NCBI RefSeq assembly: GCF_020144665.1
Contig: NZ_JAAHBQ010000007.1
Location: forward strand, 37,504 to 101,503
Length of the DNA: 64,000 nucleotides
Origin: Oscillatoria salina IIICB1
GTDB lineage: Bacteria; Cyanobacteriota; Cyanobacteriia; Cyanobacteriales; SIO1D9
Direction of reading: 5' to 3'
Both the position numbers and the translations under genes were made by a program. A model generated the notes under the pieces. It was not told the DNA's origin and made no database searches. It worked only from the letters and a program-made list of their open reading frames with translations. This document shows, one piece after another, positions 27,960-36,660 of the stretch (positions are counted from its first letter, which is position 1; every line of letters starts with the position of its first letter).

Positions 27960-29765
27960 ATGGCAAAAGAACGCCCACCTCTTGAAGAAATGACTTTACG
28001 GCAACTGCGTAAAGTTGCCAGCAAATATAACGTTAGTCGTTACAGTCGGATGCGTAAAGCACGCTTGCTGGCTGAACTGAAAAAAATCATTGAAGCAGAG
28101 CAAATTTCTGCGGTTCCATCTCGCACCGAGGAGGTAAAGGAAACAGTGGAAGCAACAAAATTTATAGTCGGACAAGAAGATCCCACAGGTGGGACCCTGG
28201 CGGATGTGGACAAAGGATTGTCAGATTTACCAGCAGGTTACGGCGAGAGTCGAATTGTGTTAATGCCTCGCGATCCGCAGTGGTGCTACATTTACTGGGA
28301 TATTCCTAACGAGCAAAAAGAAGAATTGCGTCGTCAGGGAGGACAGCAGTTAGCGTTGCGGCTTTATGACGTTACAGATATTAATTTAGATGCTCAACGC
28401 GCTCACAGCGTGCAGGAATATCTCTGTGATGAACTAGCCAGAGAGTGGTATATACCAATTCCCGTCAGCGATCGCGATTATCTTGTCGAAATTGGCTATC
28501 GTGCTGTTGACGGTCGTTGGTTAGTTTTGGCTCGTTCTGCGGCTGTACGCGTACCTCCGATTTATCCTTCTGACTGGATTGACGATCGCTTCATCACTGT
28601 CGGCTGGGAAGAAGATTTGCGCGGCAAGACTTTCATGGAGTTAGTTCCTCCTACCAAGCGGATACCCGCAGGTTTCGAGGCTGGTACTGGCAAGCAAATT
28701 TACGATGACATCTTTGACATGGCGCAAGCTGGGGAAGCCCAGCGTGTTGCGGGTTCTTTATTTGGCTCAATGCAGCAAGTTCCCGGTTCAATCCAGCAAG
28801 TTCCCGGTTCAATCCAGCAAGTTCCCGGTTCAATCCAGCACGTTTCCGGTTCAATCCAGCACGTTTCCGGTTCAATCCAGCACGTTTCCGGTTCAATCCA
28901 GCATATTCCTGGCTCAGTAGTATCACAACAAGCTGTTAGTTCCTATGTCTTCCCCTCTGGTATGGGAATGTGGGCAGGAGCAGGAGCAGTTCCCACAATG
29001 TCCGGAGTGGGCTACTCGATGTCGGGCGCTGGTATGGGCTACTCGATGTCGGGCGCTGGTATGGGCTACTCAATGTCGGGCGCAGAGATGGGCTACACCA
29101 TGTCTGGAGCAGGTATGGGCTACACCATGTCTGGAGCAGGTATGGGCTACACCATGTCTGGAGCAGGTATGGGCTACACCATGTCGGGCGCTGGTATGGG
29201 CTACACCATGTCGGGAGCAGGTATGGGCTACTCGATGTCGGGCGCAGAGATGGGCTACACCATGTCGGGAGCAGGTATGGGCTACACCATGTCGGGAGCA
29301 GGTATGGGTTACTCGATGTCTGGCGTAGGTATGGGTTACTCGATGTCTGGCGTAGGTATGGGTTACTCGATGTCTGGCGTAGGTATGGGTTACTCGATGT
29401 CTGGCGTAGGTATGGGTTACACCATGTCTGGAGCAGGTTTAACCATGTCTGGAGCAGGCTTTTCTGGTTCTTTACCCCAAGTTCGTCCCCGTAAGTTCTG
29501 GTTAGTTGCTGATGCTGAATTAATCGTTTATGGTGCAACTGAGCCAGATGCTACCGTTACCATTGGCGGACGACCGATTAAACTTAATCCAGACGGTACT
29601 TTCCGCTTCCAGATGTCTTTCCAAGATGGTTTAATCGATTATCCAATTATGGCTGTTGCGGTTGATGGCGAGCAAATGCGATCGATTCACATGAAGTTTA
29701 ACCGCGAGACACCATCTCGTCATACCAATACGAAAGAAGAAGCTGTTGAAGAATGGCTTGCTTAA
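27960..29765 (+). CDS. DUF4912 protein with SAP-like N-terminus and long repeat region
   Basis: 601 residues. The N-terminal ~50 residues (MTLRQLRKVASKYNVSRYSR) resemble a SAP/Rho-N helix-extended-helix, a possible nucleic-acid binder. DUF4912 covers about 96-210 (VLMPRDPQWCYIYWDIP). Two repeat tracts follow: seven copies of GSIQ(Q/H)V(P/S) at 269-317 and sixteen copies of GY(S/T)MSGAGM at 351-494. The C-terminal ~90 residues (FWLVADAELIVYGATEPDAT) look like a beta-rich Ig-like domain. The repeat tracts are flexible, Gly/Ser/Met-rich and should be disordered or self-associating. No signal peptide. Function unknown. Confidence 0.85.
   Translation: MAKERPPLEEMTLRQLRKVASKYNVSRYSRMRKARLLAELKKIIEAEQISAVPSRTEEVKETVEATKFIVGQEDPTGGTLADVDKGLSDLPAGYGESRIVLMPRDPQWCYIYWDIPNEQKEELRRQGGQQLALRLYDVTDINLDAQRAHSVQEYLCDELAREWYIPIPVSDRDYLVEIGYRAVDGRWLVLARSAAVRVPPIYPSDWIDDRFITVGWEEDLRGKTFMELVPPTKRIPAGFEAGTGKQIYDDIFDMAQAGEAQRVAGSLFGSMQQVPGSIQQVPGSIQQVPGSIQHVSGSIQHVSGSIQHVSGSIQHIPGSVVSQQAVSSYVFPSGMGMWAGAGAVPTMSGVGYSMSGAGMGYSMSGAGMGYSMSGAEMGYTMSGAGMGYTMSGAGMGYTMSGAGMGYTMSGAGMGYTMSGAGMGYSMSGAEMGYTMSGAGMGYTMSGAGMGYSMSGVGMGYSMSGVGMGYSMSGVGMGYSMSGVGMGYTMSGAGLTMSGAGFSGSLPQVRPRKFWLVADAELIVYGATEPDATVTIGGRPIKLNPDGTFRFQMSFQDGLIDYPIMAVAVDGEQMRSIHMKFNRETPSRHTNTKEEAVEEWLA
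28764..28910 (+). repeat. coding minisatellite, 7 x 21 bp
   Basis: Seven in-frame copies of a 21-bp unit encoding GSIQQVP or GSIQHVS/GSIQHIP. The first three encode QQVP and the next three QHVS, nearly identical within each group, so copies seem to have spread in two steps. Confidence 0.92.
29010..29441 (+). repeat. coding minisatellite, 16 x 27 bp
   Basis: Sixteen in-frame copies of a 27-bp unit encoding GY(S/T)MSG(A/V)(G/E)M. Runs of identical variants (five GYTMSGAGM, then four GYSMSGVGM) point to recent copy-number change by slippage or recombination. Antisense frames across it are also open but are artefacts of the repeat. Confidence 0.93.
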
Positions 29766-29790
29766 AATAACTGAAAGATAAGATTGCTTC

Positions 29791-29822
29791 CCCCCGATAG
29801 ATGAGTCGGGGGTTTGTTGTTT
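29791..29822 (+). terminator. Rho-independent terminator after DUF4912 gene
   Basis: Stem CCCCCGA / TCGGGGG with an 8-nt loop, followed by TTTGTTGTTTG. It lies 26 bp after the stop and 16 bp before the next start, so it should separate the two genes. Confidence 0.8.
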
Positions 29823-29837
29823 GTATCGTAGGAGATT

Positions 29838-30401
29838 ATGAAAATAGAAGAGATTACCACTACTTTTAACCAGATTTTCCCTGCGAAAGCAGTGAAAACT
29901 CCCACAGATGACTCTTGGCAAGTAGAGTTAGACCAAGTAAGGTTATTAGCGATTCTGTCGGAAGATAAGAGTTGGCTGCGACTGTTGTTGCCAATTGTAC
30001 CCGTACGGGAAGCAAAACCATTTTTGGAACAGTTACTAGAAGCCAATTTTGATTTAACCCAAGAAGTTCGCTATGCCTTTCATCAAGAAGTTTTGTGGGG
30101 AGTATATCAGCACAATGTTGCTAGTTTAACACCAGAGGATTTAGAAGCGGCGATCGCGCGTCTCGTCTCTCTCAAAGAAAAAGGACTTGATGAGGTCTTT
30201 AATTTACTCGTTGAAAAGCAAATTCTGCAAATTATTAGCGCCGCCAAACTCCAAGGACAAACCCTCCAAGACACAATCCAAAATTTAGAGCGATTTTATC
30301 ATGAAGGAATGCTAGGCGGCATGGAACAAAATCCCCAAGAAAGAGAACGGTTTCTCCAAGCATGGCGCTATCAATTAGAAAGACTTTGGTCAGAAGTATA
30401 A
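29838..30401 (+). CDS. Uncharacterised cytoplasmic protein, first of a small operon
   Basis: 187 residues with a good ribosome binding site (AGGAG, 5 bp before ATG). It is mostly helical in the second half and has no signal or membrane segment. The N-terminal ~110 residues alternate strand and helix (DSWQVELDQVRLLAILSEDK...EAKPFLEQLLEANFDLTQEV), reminiscent of small secretion-chaperone-like folds, but I can assign no family. It is followed 14 bp later by a DUF2358 gene and then the ArsA/Get3-like gene, all on one strand. Confidence 0.75.
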   Translation: MKIEEITTTFNQIFPAKAVKTPTDDSWQVELDQVRLLAILSEDKSWLRLLLPIVPVREAKPFLEQLLEANFDLTQEVRYAFHQEVLWGVYQHNVASLTPEDLEAAIARLVSLKEKGLDEVFNLLVEKQILQIISAAKLQGQTLQDTIQNLERFYHEGMLGGMEQNPQERERFLQAWRYQLERLWSEV

Positions 30402-30415
30402 TTTCAGCCTCAACA

Positions 30416-30817
30416 ATGGATATTCTGCAAATACTTAAAGAAGATTATCAGCGTTTTCCTGACAACCAAACTTACAGCATTTACGCGGAAAATGTCTATT
30501 TTCAAGACCCTCTTAATAAATTTCGTGGCGTAAAGCGCTATCAAAAGATGATTCAGTTCCTCGGTACTTTTTTTCAAGACGTAAAAATGGATCTCCACAA
30601 CATTTATCGTGAAGGAGATACTATTCACACTGAATGGACATTAAATATGACCTCTCCTCTACCTTGGAAACCTCGTCTAGCAATCCCTGGTAGAAGCGAA
30701 TTAAAAGTCAAAAACGAGTCTACAGTTATTTCTCACCTCGATTTTTGGCATATCTCCCGCTTCGATGTTCTCAAACAAAATTTCTTTGCCTCTAAAATGA
30801 GAAAAGATACTAAGTAA
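30416..30817 (+). CDS. DUF2358 protein
   Basis: 133 residues from ATG 30416 (MDILQILKEDYQRFPDNQTY). An upstream in-frame ATG at 30362 would overlap the previous gene by 40 bp and adds residues not typical of the family. The motifs IYAENVYFQDPLNKFRGV and HLDFWHISRFD match the plant and cyanobacterial DUF2358 family, a SnoaL/NTF2-like fold of unknown function. It sits between an unknown protein and an ArsA-like ATPase. Confidence 0.82.
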   Translation: MDILQILKEDYQRFPDNQTYSIYAENVYFQDPLNKFRGVKRYQKMIQFLGTFFQDVKMDLHNIYREGDTIHTEWTLNMTSPLPWKPRLAIPGRSELKVKNESTVISHLDFWHISRFDVLKQNFFASKMRKDTK

Positions 30818-30847
30818 TGTAAACCGCTCTCAGATAGGACTTTCCCC

Positions 30848-32035
30848 ATGCGTTTAATTCTCATGACTGGTAAAGGAGGAGTTGGCAAAACCTCTGTTGC
30901 TGCTGCTACCGGACTTCGCTGTGCCGAACTCGGTTATAAAACACTTGTACTAAGTACCGATCCCGCTCACTCCCTCGCCGACAGTTTTGACCTAGAATTG
31001 GCGCACGAACCGCGCCTGGTGCGTCCCAATCTCTGGGGTGCGGAACTCGATGCACTCATCGAACTAGAAAGCAACTGGGGCGCTGTCAAACGCTATATTA
31101 CCCAGGTTTTGCAAGCGCGGGGACTGGAAGGCGTACAAGCGGAAGAATTGGCAATCTTACCAGGGATGGATGAAATTTTCGGCTTGGTACGCATGAAACG
31201 TCATTACGACGAAGAAGATTTTGAGGTGCTAATTATTGATTCTGCACCAACAGGGACGGCTTTGCGGCTACTAAGTATTCCCGAAGTTGGCGGTTGGTAT
31301 ATGAGAAGATTTTACAAACCTTTACAAGGAATGTCAGTCGCTCTCAGACCACTTGTAGAACCAATTTTTCGCCCGATCGCTGGTTTTTCTCTTCCCGATA
31401 AGGAAGTAATGGACGCTCCTTATGAATTTTACCAACAAATTGAGGAGTTAGAAAAGGTTTTAACTGATAATCAGCAAACTTCAGTGCGTTTGGTAACTAA
31501 TCCCGAAAAAATGGTGATTAAAGAATCTTTACGCGCTCATGCTTATTTGAGTCTCTATAATGTAGCTACAGATTTAGTAGTTGCAAATCGGATTATTCCT
31601 GATGAAGTTAACGATCCATTTTTCCAACGTTGGAAGGAGAATCAACAAATTTATCGTCAAGAAATTCACGAAAATTTCCTTCCTTTACCTGTAAAAGAAG
31701 TACCGCTTTACTCGGAAGAAATGTGTGGTTTACCTGCATTAGAAAGATTGAAGGAAACTTTGTTTGCTGATGAAGATCCAACTCAGGTTTATTACCAGGA
31801 AAATACCATTAGAGTCATTCAGGAACAAAATCAATATAGTTTGGAATTGTATTTACCTGGAATAGCAAAAGACCAAATTCAACTGAATAAAACTGGCGAT
31901 GAATTGAATATTAGAATTGGCAATCATCGGCGCAATTTAGTTTTACCCCAAGCTTTAGCCGCATTGCAGCCAACAGGTGCAAAAATGGAAGACGATTATT
32001 TAAAAATTCGCTTCTCCGATGTGGCAAAAGTTTAA
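30848..32035 (+). CDS. ArsA/Get3-like ATPase with C-terminal HSP20-like domain
   Basis: 395 residues. The deviant Walker [10 protein letters not shown] is at 8-16, [13 protein letters not shown] is the switch I region, and [16 protein letters not shown] carries switch II. The last ~90 residues ([19 protein letters not shown]) form an alpha-crystallin-like beta sandwich, the ArsA-HSP20 arrangement found in cyanobacteria and plastids. No arsenic genes are near and the CxxC-type arsenite Cys sites are not evident. A protein-targeting or chaperone role like Get3 is more likely than arsenite transport. It is the last gene of a three-gene run. Confidence 0.88.
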   Translation: MRLILMTGKGGVGKTSVAAATGLRCAELGYKTLVLSTDPAHSLADSFDLELAHEPRLVRPNLWGAELDALIELESNWGAVKRYITQVLQARGLEGVQAEELAILPGMDEIFGLVRMKRHYDEEDFEVLIIDSAPTGTALRLLSIPEVGGWYMRRFYKPLQGMSVALRPLVEPIFRPIAGFSLPDKEVMDAPYEFYQQIEELEKVLTDNQQTSVRLVTNPEKMVIKESLRAHAYLSLYNVATDLVVANRIIPDEVNDPFFQRWKENQQIYRQEIHENFLPLPVKEVPLYSEEMCGLPALERLKETLFADEDPTQVYYQENTIRVIQEQNQYSLELYLPGIAKDQIQLNKTGDELNIRIGNHRRNLVLPQALAALQPTGAKMEDDYLKIRFSDVAKV

Positions 32036-32052
32036 GTAAATAATCAGCAAAA

Positions 32053-32084
32053 GACTACAAAATTCTCTTAGGAGTTTTGTAGTC
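32053..32084 (+). terminator. hairpin after ArsA-like gene
   Basis: 10-bp stem GACTACAAAA / TTTTGTAGTC with a 12-nt loop. No U-run after it. It probably marks the operon end. Confidence 0.5.
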
Positions 32085-32116
32085 ACCAGCTAAATGCTAG
32101 ACTTAAAATAAAAGTT

Positions 32117-32836
32117 ATGACAGCAGTTACTTCAACGCCCCAGTCAAAAATATTTTATCCTAGTGCTGACGGTGAACCAGTGGCGGAAACTTACGATCAT
32201 CTTTATGCTATTTTGACGACTTTAGAAGTTTTAAGACAATATCTCCAAGGTCGTCGCGCAACGGTATTAGCGAATCAGTTTTTATATTATTCCCAAGGCT
32301 TTCCGAGGGCGAAAACTGCGCCTGATGTGATGGTTATTTTCGATGTGGAACCGGGAGGACGAGATAACTATAAAATTTGGGAAGAAGGTCAAGTTCCGGT
32401 AGTTATTTTTGAAATGACTTCCAAAGCTACGCAACAGCAAGATCGTGATTTTAAGTTAACTCTTTACGAACAGTTTGGAGTAGCTGAATATTGGTTATTT
32501 GACCCGAAAGGAGAGTGGATAACCGAAAAATTGCGCGGTTATCGTTTGCAAGGTGAAAGTTACGAATTAATTACGGATGGCAAAAGTGAACCGTTGCAGT
32601 TGCGTTTGACAATTGAAGGTAAATTGATTGGTTTTTATCGTCTTGATACGGGGGAAAAGTTGTTAATTCCGGATGAATTAGTGGCGCGTTTGCAACAGGA
32701 AACTGAAGCAAGATCGGCGGCAGAAATTGAGGCGGAACAACAACGAGAACTTGCAGAAGCTGAACGGCAACGTGCAGAAGCTTTAGAAGAAATGTTAACT
32801 CGTTATCGGGAACGTTTTGGAGAGTTACCTGATTAA
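32117..32836 (+). CDS. Uma2-family (DUF820) PD-(D/E)xK nuclease-like protein
   Basis: 239 residues. The nuclease-like core has PDVMVIFDVEPG, VVIFEMTSKATQQQDRDFK and YEQFGVAEYWLFDP, the D...E-x-(T)K pattern of the Uma2 family, which is expanded in cyanobacteria. The last ~50 residues are a charged coiled coil (EIEAEQQRELAEAERQRAEA). Biological role is unknown; membership of the restriction-endonuclease fold is established for the family. It converges on the large helicase gene with a shared hairpin between. Confidence 0.88.
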   Translation: MTAVTSTPQSKIFYPSADGEPVAETYDHLYAILTTLEVLRQYLQGRRATVLANQFLYYSQGFPRAKTAPDVMVIFDVEPGGRDNYKIWEEGQVPVVIFEMTSKATQQQDRDFKLTLYEQFGVAEYWLFDPKGEWITEKLRGYRLQGESYELITDGKSEPLQLRLTIEGKLIGFYRLDTGEKLLIPDELVARLQQETEARSAAEIEAEQQRELAEAERQRAEALEEMLTRYRERFGELPD

Positions 32837-32847
32837 ATAATTGCTCG

Positions 32848-32885
32848 GACGACAAAAGTTGGTTGTGATTTTTGTCGTCAATTTT
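32848..32885 (+). terminator. terminator between convergent Uma2 and helicase genes
   Basis: 10-bp stem GACGACAAAA / TTTTGTCGTC with a 12-nt loop, then AATTTTTT on the plus strand. The right arm overlaps the stop codon of the minus-strand helicase gene (32878-32880). Confidence 0.75.
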
Positions 32886-35800
32886 TTGCTAAAATGAGGT
32901 TAATTACGTTTAATTCGCTAGAGCTTAATAAGTAGCGATCGCTAAATATTTTTGACCTCATTTGGGCTAAACTATAGCTACGGAAAATGAGAAAAGGAAA
33001 TTCTTCGTAGCTGCGTCCGATGGGTAGGGTATTATAGGCAGGATAAAGCGAGTGAACGTAGCGAGAAAGTAAGCTGCGAAATTCGGTTGATTCTTCTTCT
33101 TCGGGTTTGCTAGCAAAATAAGCTTTCAGAGTTTCACCACTAATAAATGTAAACAAAGGTAAAGCATAGTATTGGTCTAAATTTTGGCTGTCAATCTCGA
33201 ACCACTGCGATCGCTCTAGTTCACTCTTGAGCAATTTTACCAATTCTAGCGCACTTCCCTGCATTGCAGTACGCAAATTATCCGGATATTCAGAACTTTT
33301 ACTAACTGCAAACATTTTCTTGATTAATTCATCTGTAGCATACTTTCTAATTTGCTCTTCTAAACTAATTGCATAAGTTTCTTCTAAGATTTTCTCGGCA
33401 ATTGGAACCACAAGCAATTCACCCGTCAGATGACCTATTGCGATGTTACCTAAATCTAATAATCGGTCGAGACTACTAGACAACTCAGCAAAATTTTGAT
33501 TGAATTTTTCTTGTAATTGCAAATAGGAAATCTTCTTATTATTATCCGAATTACCTGCATCACGCAAAACAAACTCAGCCTTACTAAGTAGAGCTTGTAA
33601 ACTGGTATAAATATGCTGAAGCACAACATTATCTGGTTTACGATGATGCTCGTTTTTCAACTCTCTAATCAAATTAGTCATTTGACCAGAAAATGTATTT
33701 CCCGCCGCCGAAACAGACTTACCACCAATTGGGATAATTGTATAATTTTTTCTCCCCAAACGCCCGGCACCGCTTATTCTCGTCATAATTGAAGCTTTCA
33801 AAACCAGCAAAATATTCAATAAATTTAAAGTGCTTTCTTGAATTAACAATTGGCGTTCTTGACAGTTGTTTTCAAGATTATTTTCACTATCTTCTGGACA
33901 ATAAACTGCTCTATCTGATAAATAAAAAATTATTTCTTTGGCTTCTGTGTCTAAAGTTTTCTTGGTAGTTAATTCAGGTTCAACCCAAAATTCTCCTCGC
34001 GCACGATATATTACTTGAATTACCTCCATTAGATTTCTTTCAATCTGAAAACGAGGTATTTCAACCAAGATATGTTTAGCTTTAGGAAAGGATAATCCCC
34101 GACTAGCTGAAGAAGTCATGAAAACTACTTTTACTTGATTTTTATACTGCTGAATTTGTTGTTTCGCTGCTTCGGAAAGGTTAGCGTGTATTTCTAAATA
34201 ATCTTCATTTTTTACAAATTGTTCATGCTGTTGGCGAAGCTTTTTAATTAACTCTTCTAATCTTCTTTTATCTTGAATGTAAACTAAAACTTGACTCGAG
34301 TCAGCTTGAGATAAAAATTTATTTATATCTTGATTAATATTTCCTTGAACAGTTTTAACTAAATTGTTGTTTTCTTTCCAGTTATTTTCGTTATATTGAC
34401 AACATTCAACAAAGATTTTATAAGTCAAAGATAAGCTAGTTGCTGGATAAGAATTAGCATTAATAACTCGCGCACCAAGACGGTTAAATTGAAAATGTTG
34501 TACTGCAAGAGTAACCGCAGTAGTTTTTGCTAGTCGAAAATAGATTTTATCTGCTTCTGGTGATGCTTCCGCGAGGTGCTGGTTAATTACTTCCGGGTCA
34601 ACAATAGAAGCATCAGCGACAATTATTTTGGGATTAAAGCCGTAATTAGCTAATTCAAATCGGCTAAAAAATGAGCTAATACCTTTTAAAAAATTTGCCC
34701 CGCTATCGTCGCCTGTAATTTCGTCAATCATGAAAAAAACGTGCTTGATTCTTTGAAAAATTTTGCACATTCGCTGGGGAATTACTCGTTTATCGCGATC
34801 GTTATAAACTCCGGAAAAAATGCGATCTAAATGTTCGATCGTATTTTTACCATGAGGAGTTATTCTTAGTGATTGGATAGAAACTGTAGCGACAATTTGG
34901 TTAGATATTTGCTTATCGATAAGTGTATAAATTCCTTGCGAAAGACTTGACAAAACTCCAGCAGTTCGTTCGCCAGCGTCGCTAAATTTATCGGCGGTTA
35001 TTCGTTTTAAACGCTTGCTTGTAATATATGCTTTTTGGTGTTGATTAGCATTAATGAAACGGATTGTTTTCGCAGTAAAATTATCTTGGTGCAGATTAGA
35101 ATGATATTGTACTGTAGGCTGGTTATTGTTTTCTTTGAGAATAATTGAATTAGTGTTAAGACAAAATAAGCGATCGTCGCACAATTTGTTAGTATTGGAA
35201 GATTGAAATTTGGCAAGTAAATCGAAGTTAACTTGGTTGCGGGGACTGATATAAACAAAGAGAAAACCTTCGTCTAAATGTAAGCGGAGAAAATTAGCGA
35301 TCGCAGTAGTTTTGCCAATTCCTGGATTACCTGTTAAAAAAAGATAAGTGTCGTCAGAAACAAGCGCTTTGTCAATTAATTTTGCGTGAGCATCCCTAAG
35401 ATTTAAACCCGAATCTAAATTTAGTTTAGTTGCTAATTCAGAAGGAAGAATACTGACAGAATTAACAAAATTTTCGATCTTTTCCGTGTGATTAATTTTA
35501 GTTATTTCCTCATCTCTACTGTTAAGAGGTTTAGTCGATAATTCCTCAACAAATTTCTTTCCATTTTGAAAACTTTTAGCCGCATTACGCTCAATTAACT
35601 TGATAACTTGAGTACGAGCATTTTTTATATCTTGTGCTTTATCTTCATTGCGGTAAATGTGCGAACAAGTCGCCAAAAAGTCGAGATTTTCCGGACGTAG
35701 AGAGAGGGAATTCAAAGCGCGATCGCTATAACCAACCACGTTAAATACTACATCATTTTCCTGACTTAAAATGTTAGTTCTGAGCAGAAAATTATAAAAA

Positions 35801-36579
35801 CTATAAGCATAACTTCCAGCTTGAATTAATTTGGCAGTTTCTTTATCTTTACGCTTAAATGCAGTCAGATATCGTTGCAAATCTTGAGAAAATTCTAAGC
35901 CAATATCTGTTGTTGTACCAGTGTCAATTCGGAGTTCAGAAAAAACACTTTTTGAGCGTAAATAACTGATTTTTTTCATTAGCATCCGCCGCAAAACTTC
36001 AAGATTATCCAAAGGTTCTATATCTTCTGCCGATCGAATTGAAAAAACTGATAAATCTACGCACAAAATACGATATTTTTTCCGGCAACGAATTAATATT
36101 AAAGTATCTGCTTTAAGAAATCCCCCTTTTTTTGTGTAGGGAGAAATATACTTATCAATGTTTTTCAAATCGCCAAACTGAGACAAACATTTTCTTAATT
36201 CTTGTTTAGTATCTGCGGAACCAGTCCCGAAACTATTATCTCCCGCAAAGCTACATTGATAATAAACAATTTCTAGCTTTTTAAGTTGGCGATCGCTCCA
36301 TCCAGTTGAGTTAATATACTCACCAAAAAAGTTCCATCCAGAGAGATAACCTTTCTGGATAAAATATTGACTCCATTTTTCCACAATTTGAATATTTTCG
36401 GTACTAATCAAAAAATGATCTGCAACAATACGTTTGGCAATTTCTGGTAATTTTAGTTGCTCTAATTCTCGGCGATATAAATTCTTATAATTGTGCGGAT
36501 ACTCATTTTGTTCGATATTAGCTAAAATCCCAATATTAAAACCAACTTCAAATAAACGCCCCAATGATTCAGCAAGCAT
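32878..36579 (-). CDS. Large helicase-like protein, second gene of an unknown module
   Basis: 1233 residues of no family I can name. Helicase features: Walker A GNPGIGKTTAIA (417-426, Lys423), Walker B FFMIDEITGDD (Asp619-Glu620), a RecA2-like start VLVYIQDKRRLEELIKK, motif V-like VVFMTSSASRGLSF (about 816), and motif VI-like QVIYRARG (855-862). This is the order of superfamily 2 helicases. The N-terminal ~400 residues are separate. Within them KADTLILIRCRKKYRILCVD (about 155-175) resembles the strand pair of a PD-(D/E)xK nuclease with altered residues. The ~370 C-terminal residues are mostly helical. AT-rich, but HIP1 sites inside indicate long residence. It follows the 1000-residue gene by 81 bp on the same strand. 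Confidence 0.8.
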   Translation of the reverse strand: MLAESLGRLFEVGFNIGILANIEQNEYPHNYKNLYRRELEQLKLPEIAKRIVADHFLISTENIQIVEKWSQYFIQKGYLSGWNFFGEYINSTGWSDRQLKKLEIVYYQCSFAGDNSFGTGSADTKQELRKCLSQFGDLKNIDKYISPYTKKGGFLKADTLILIRCRKKYRILCVDLSVFSIRSAEDIEPLDNLEVLRRMLMKKISYLRSKSVFSELRIDTGTTTDIGLEFSQDLQRYLTAFKRKDKETAKLIQAGSYAYSFYNFLLRTNILSQENDVVFNVVGYSDRALNSLSLRPENLDFLATCSHIYRNEDKAQDIKNARTQVIKLIERNAAKSFQNGKKFVEELSTKPLNSRDEEITKINHTEKIENFVNSVSILPSELATKLNLDSGLNLRDAHAKLIDKALVSDDTYLFLTGNPGIGKTTAIANFLRLHLDEGFLFVYISPRNQVNFDLLAKFQSSNTNKLCDDRLFCLNTNSIILKENNNQPTVQYHSNLHQDNFTAKTIRFINANQHQKAYITSKRLKRITADKFSDAGERTAGVLSSLSQGIYTLIDKQISNQIVATVSIQSLRITPHGKNTIEHLDRIFSGVYNDRDKRVIPQRMCKIFQRIKHVFFMIDEITGDDSGANFLKGISSFFSRFELANYGFNPKIIVADASIVDPEVINQHLAEASPEADKIYFRLAKTTAVTLAVQHFQFNRLGARVINANSYPATSLSLTYKIFVECCQYNENNWKENNNLVKTVQGNINQDINKFLSQADSSQVLVYIQDKRRLEELIKKLRQQHEQFVKNEDYLEIHANLSEAAKQQIQQYKNQVKVVFMTSSASRGLSFPKAKHILVEIPRFQIERNLMEVIQVIYRARGEFWVEPELTTKKTLDTEAKEIIFYLSDRAVYCPEDSENNLENNCQERQLLIQESTLNLLNILLVLKASIMTRISGAGRLGRKNYTIIPIGGKSVSAAGNTFSGQMTNLIRELKNEHHRKPDNVVLQHIYTSLQALLSKAEFVLRDAGNSDNNKKISYLQLQEKFNQNFAELSSSLDRLLDLGNIAIGHLTGELLVVPIAEKILEETYAISLEEQIRKYATDELIKKMFAVSKSSEYPDNLRTAMQGSALELVKLLKSELERSQWFEIDSQNLDQYYALPLFTFISGETLKAYFASKPEEEESTEFRSLLSRYVHSLYPAYNTLPIGRSYEEFPFLIFRSYSLAQMRSKIFSDRYLLSSSELNVINLILAKN

Positions 36580-36660
36580 AATTCTTTTTTTTTCAGAAAA
36601 TTTGGATTTTTGGTTACTTAATAAACAAACCCAGTTATGAGTTAATCTAAAATCAACTTG

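Noticed and set aside
28936..29538. Antisense frames across the 27-bp repeats
   Set aside because: Open only because the repeat length is a multiple of three; low-complexity products without features.
30362..30415. Longer start for the DUF2358 gene
   Set aside because: Would overlap the preceding gene and adds atypical residues; ATG 30416 fits the family.
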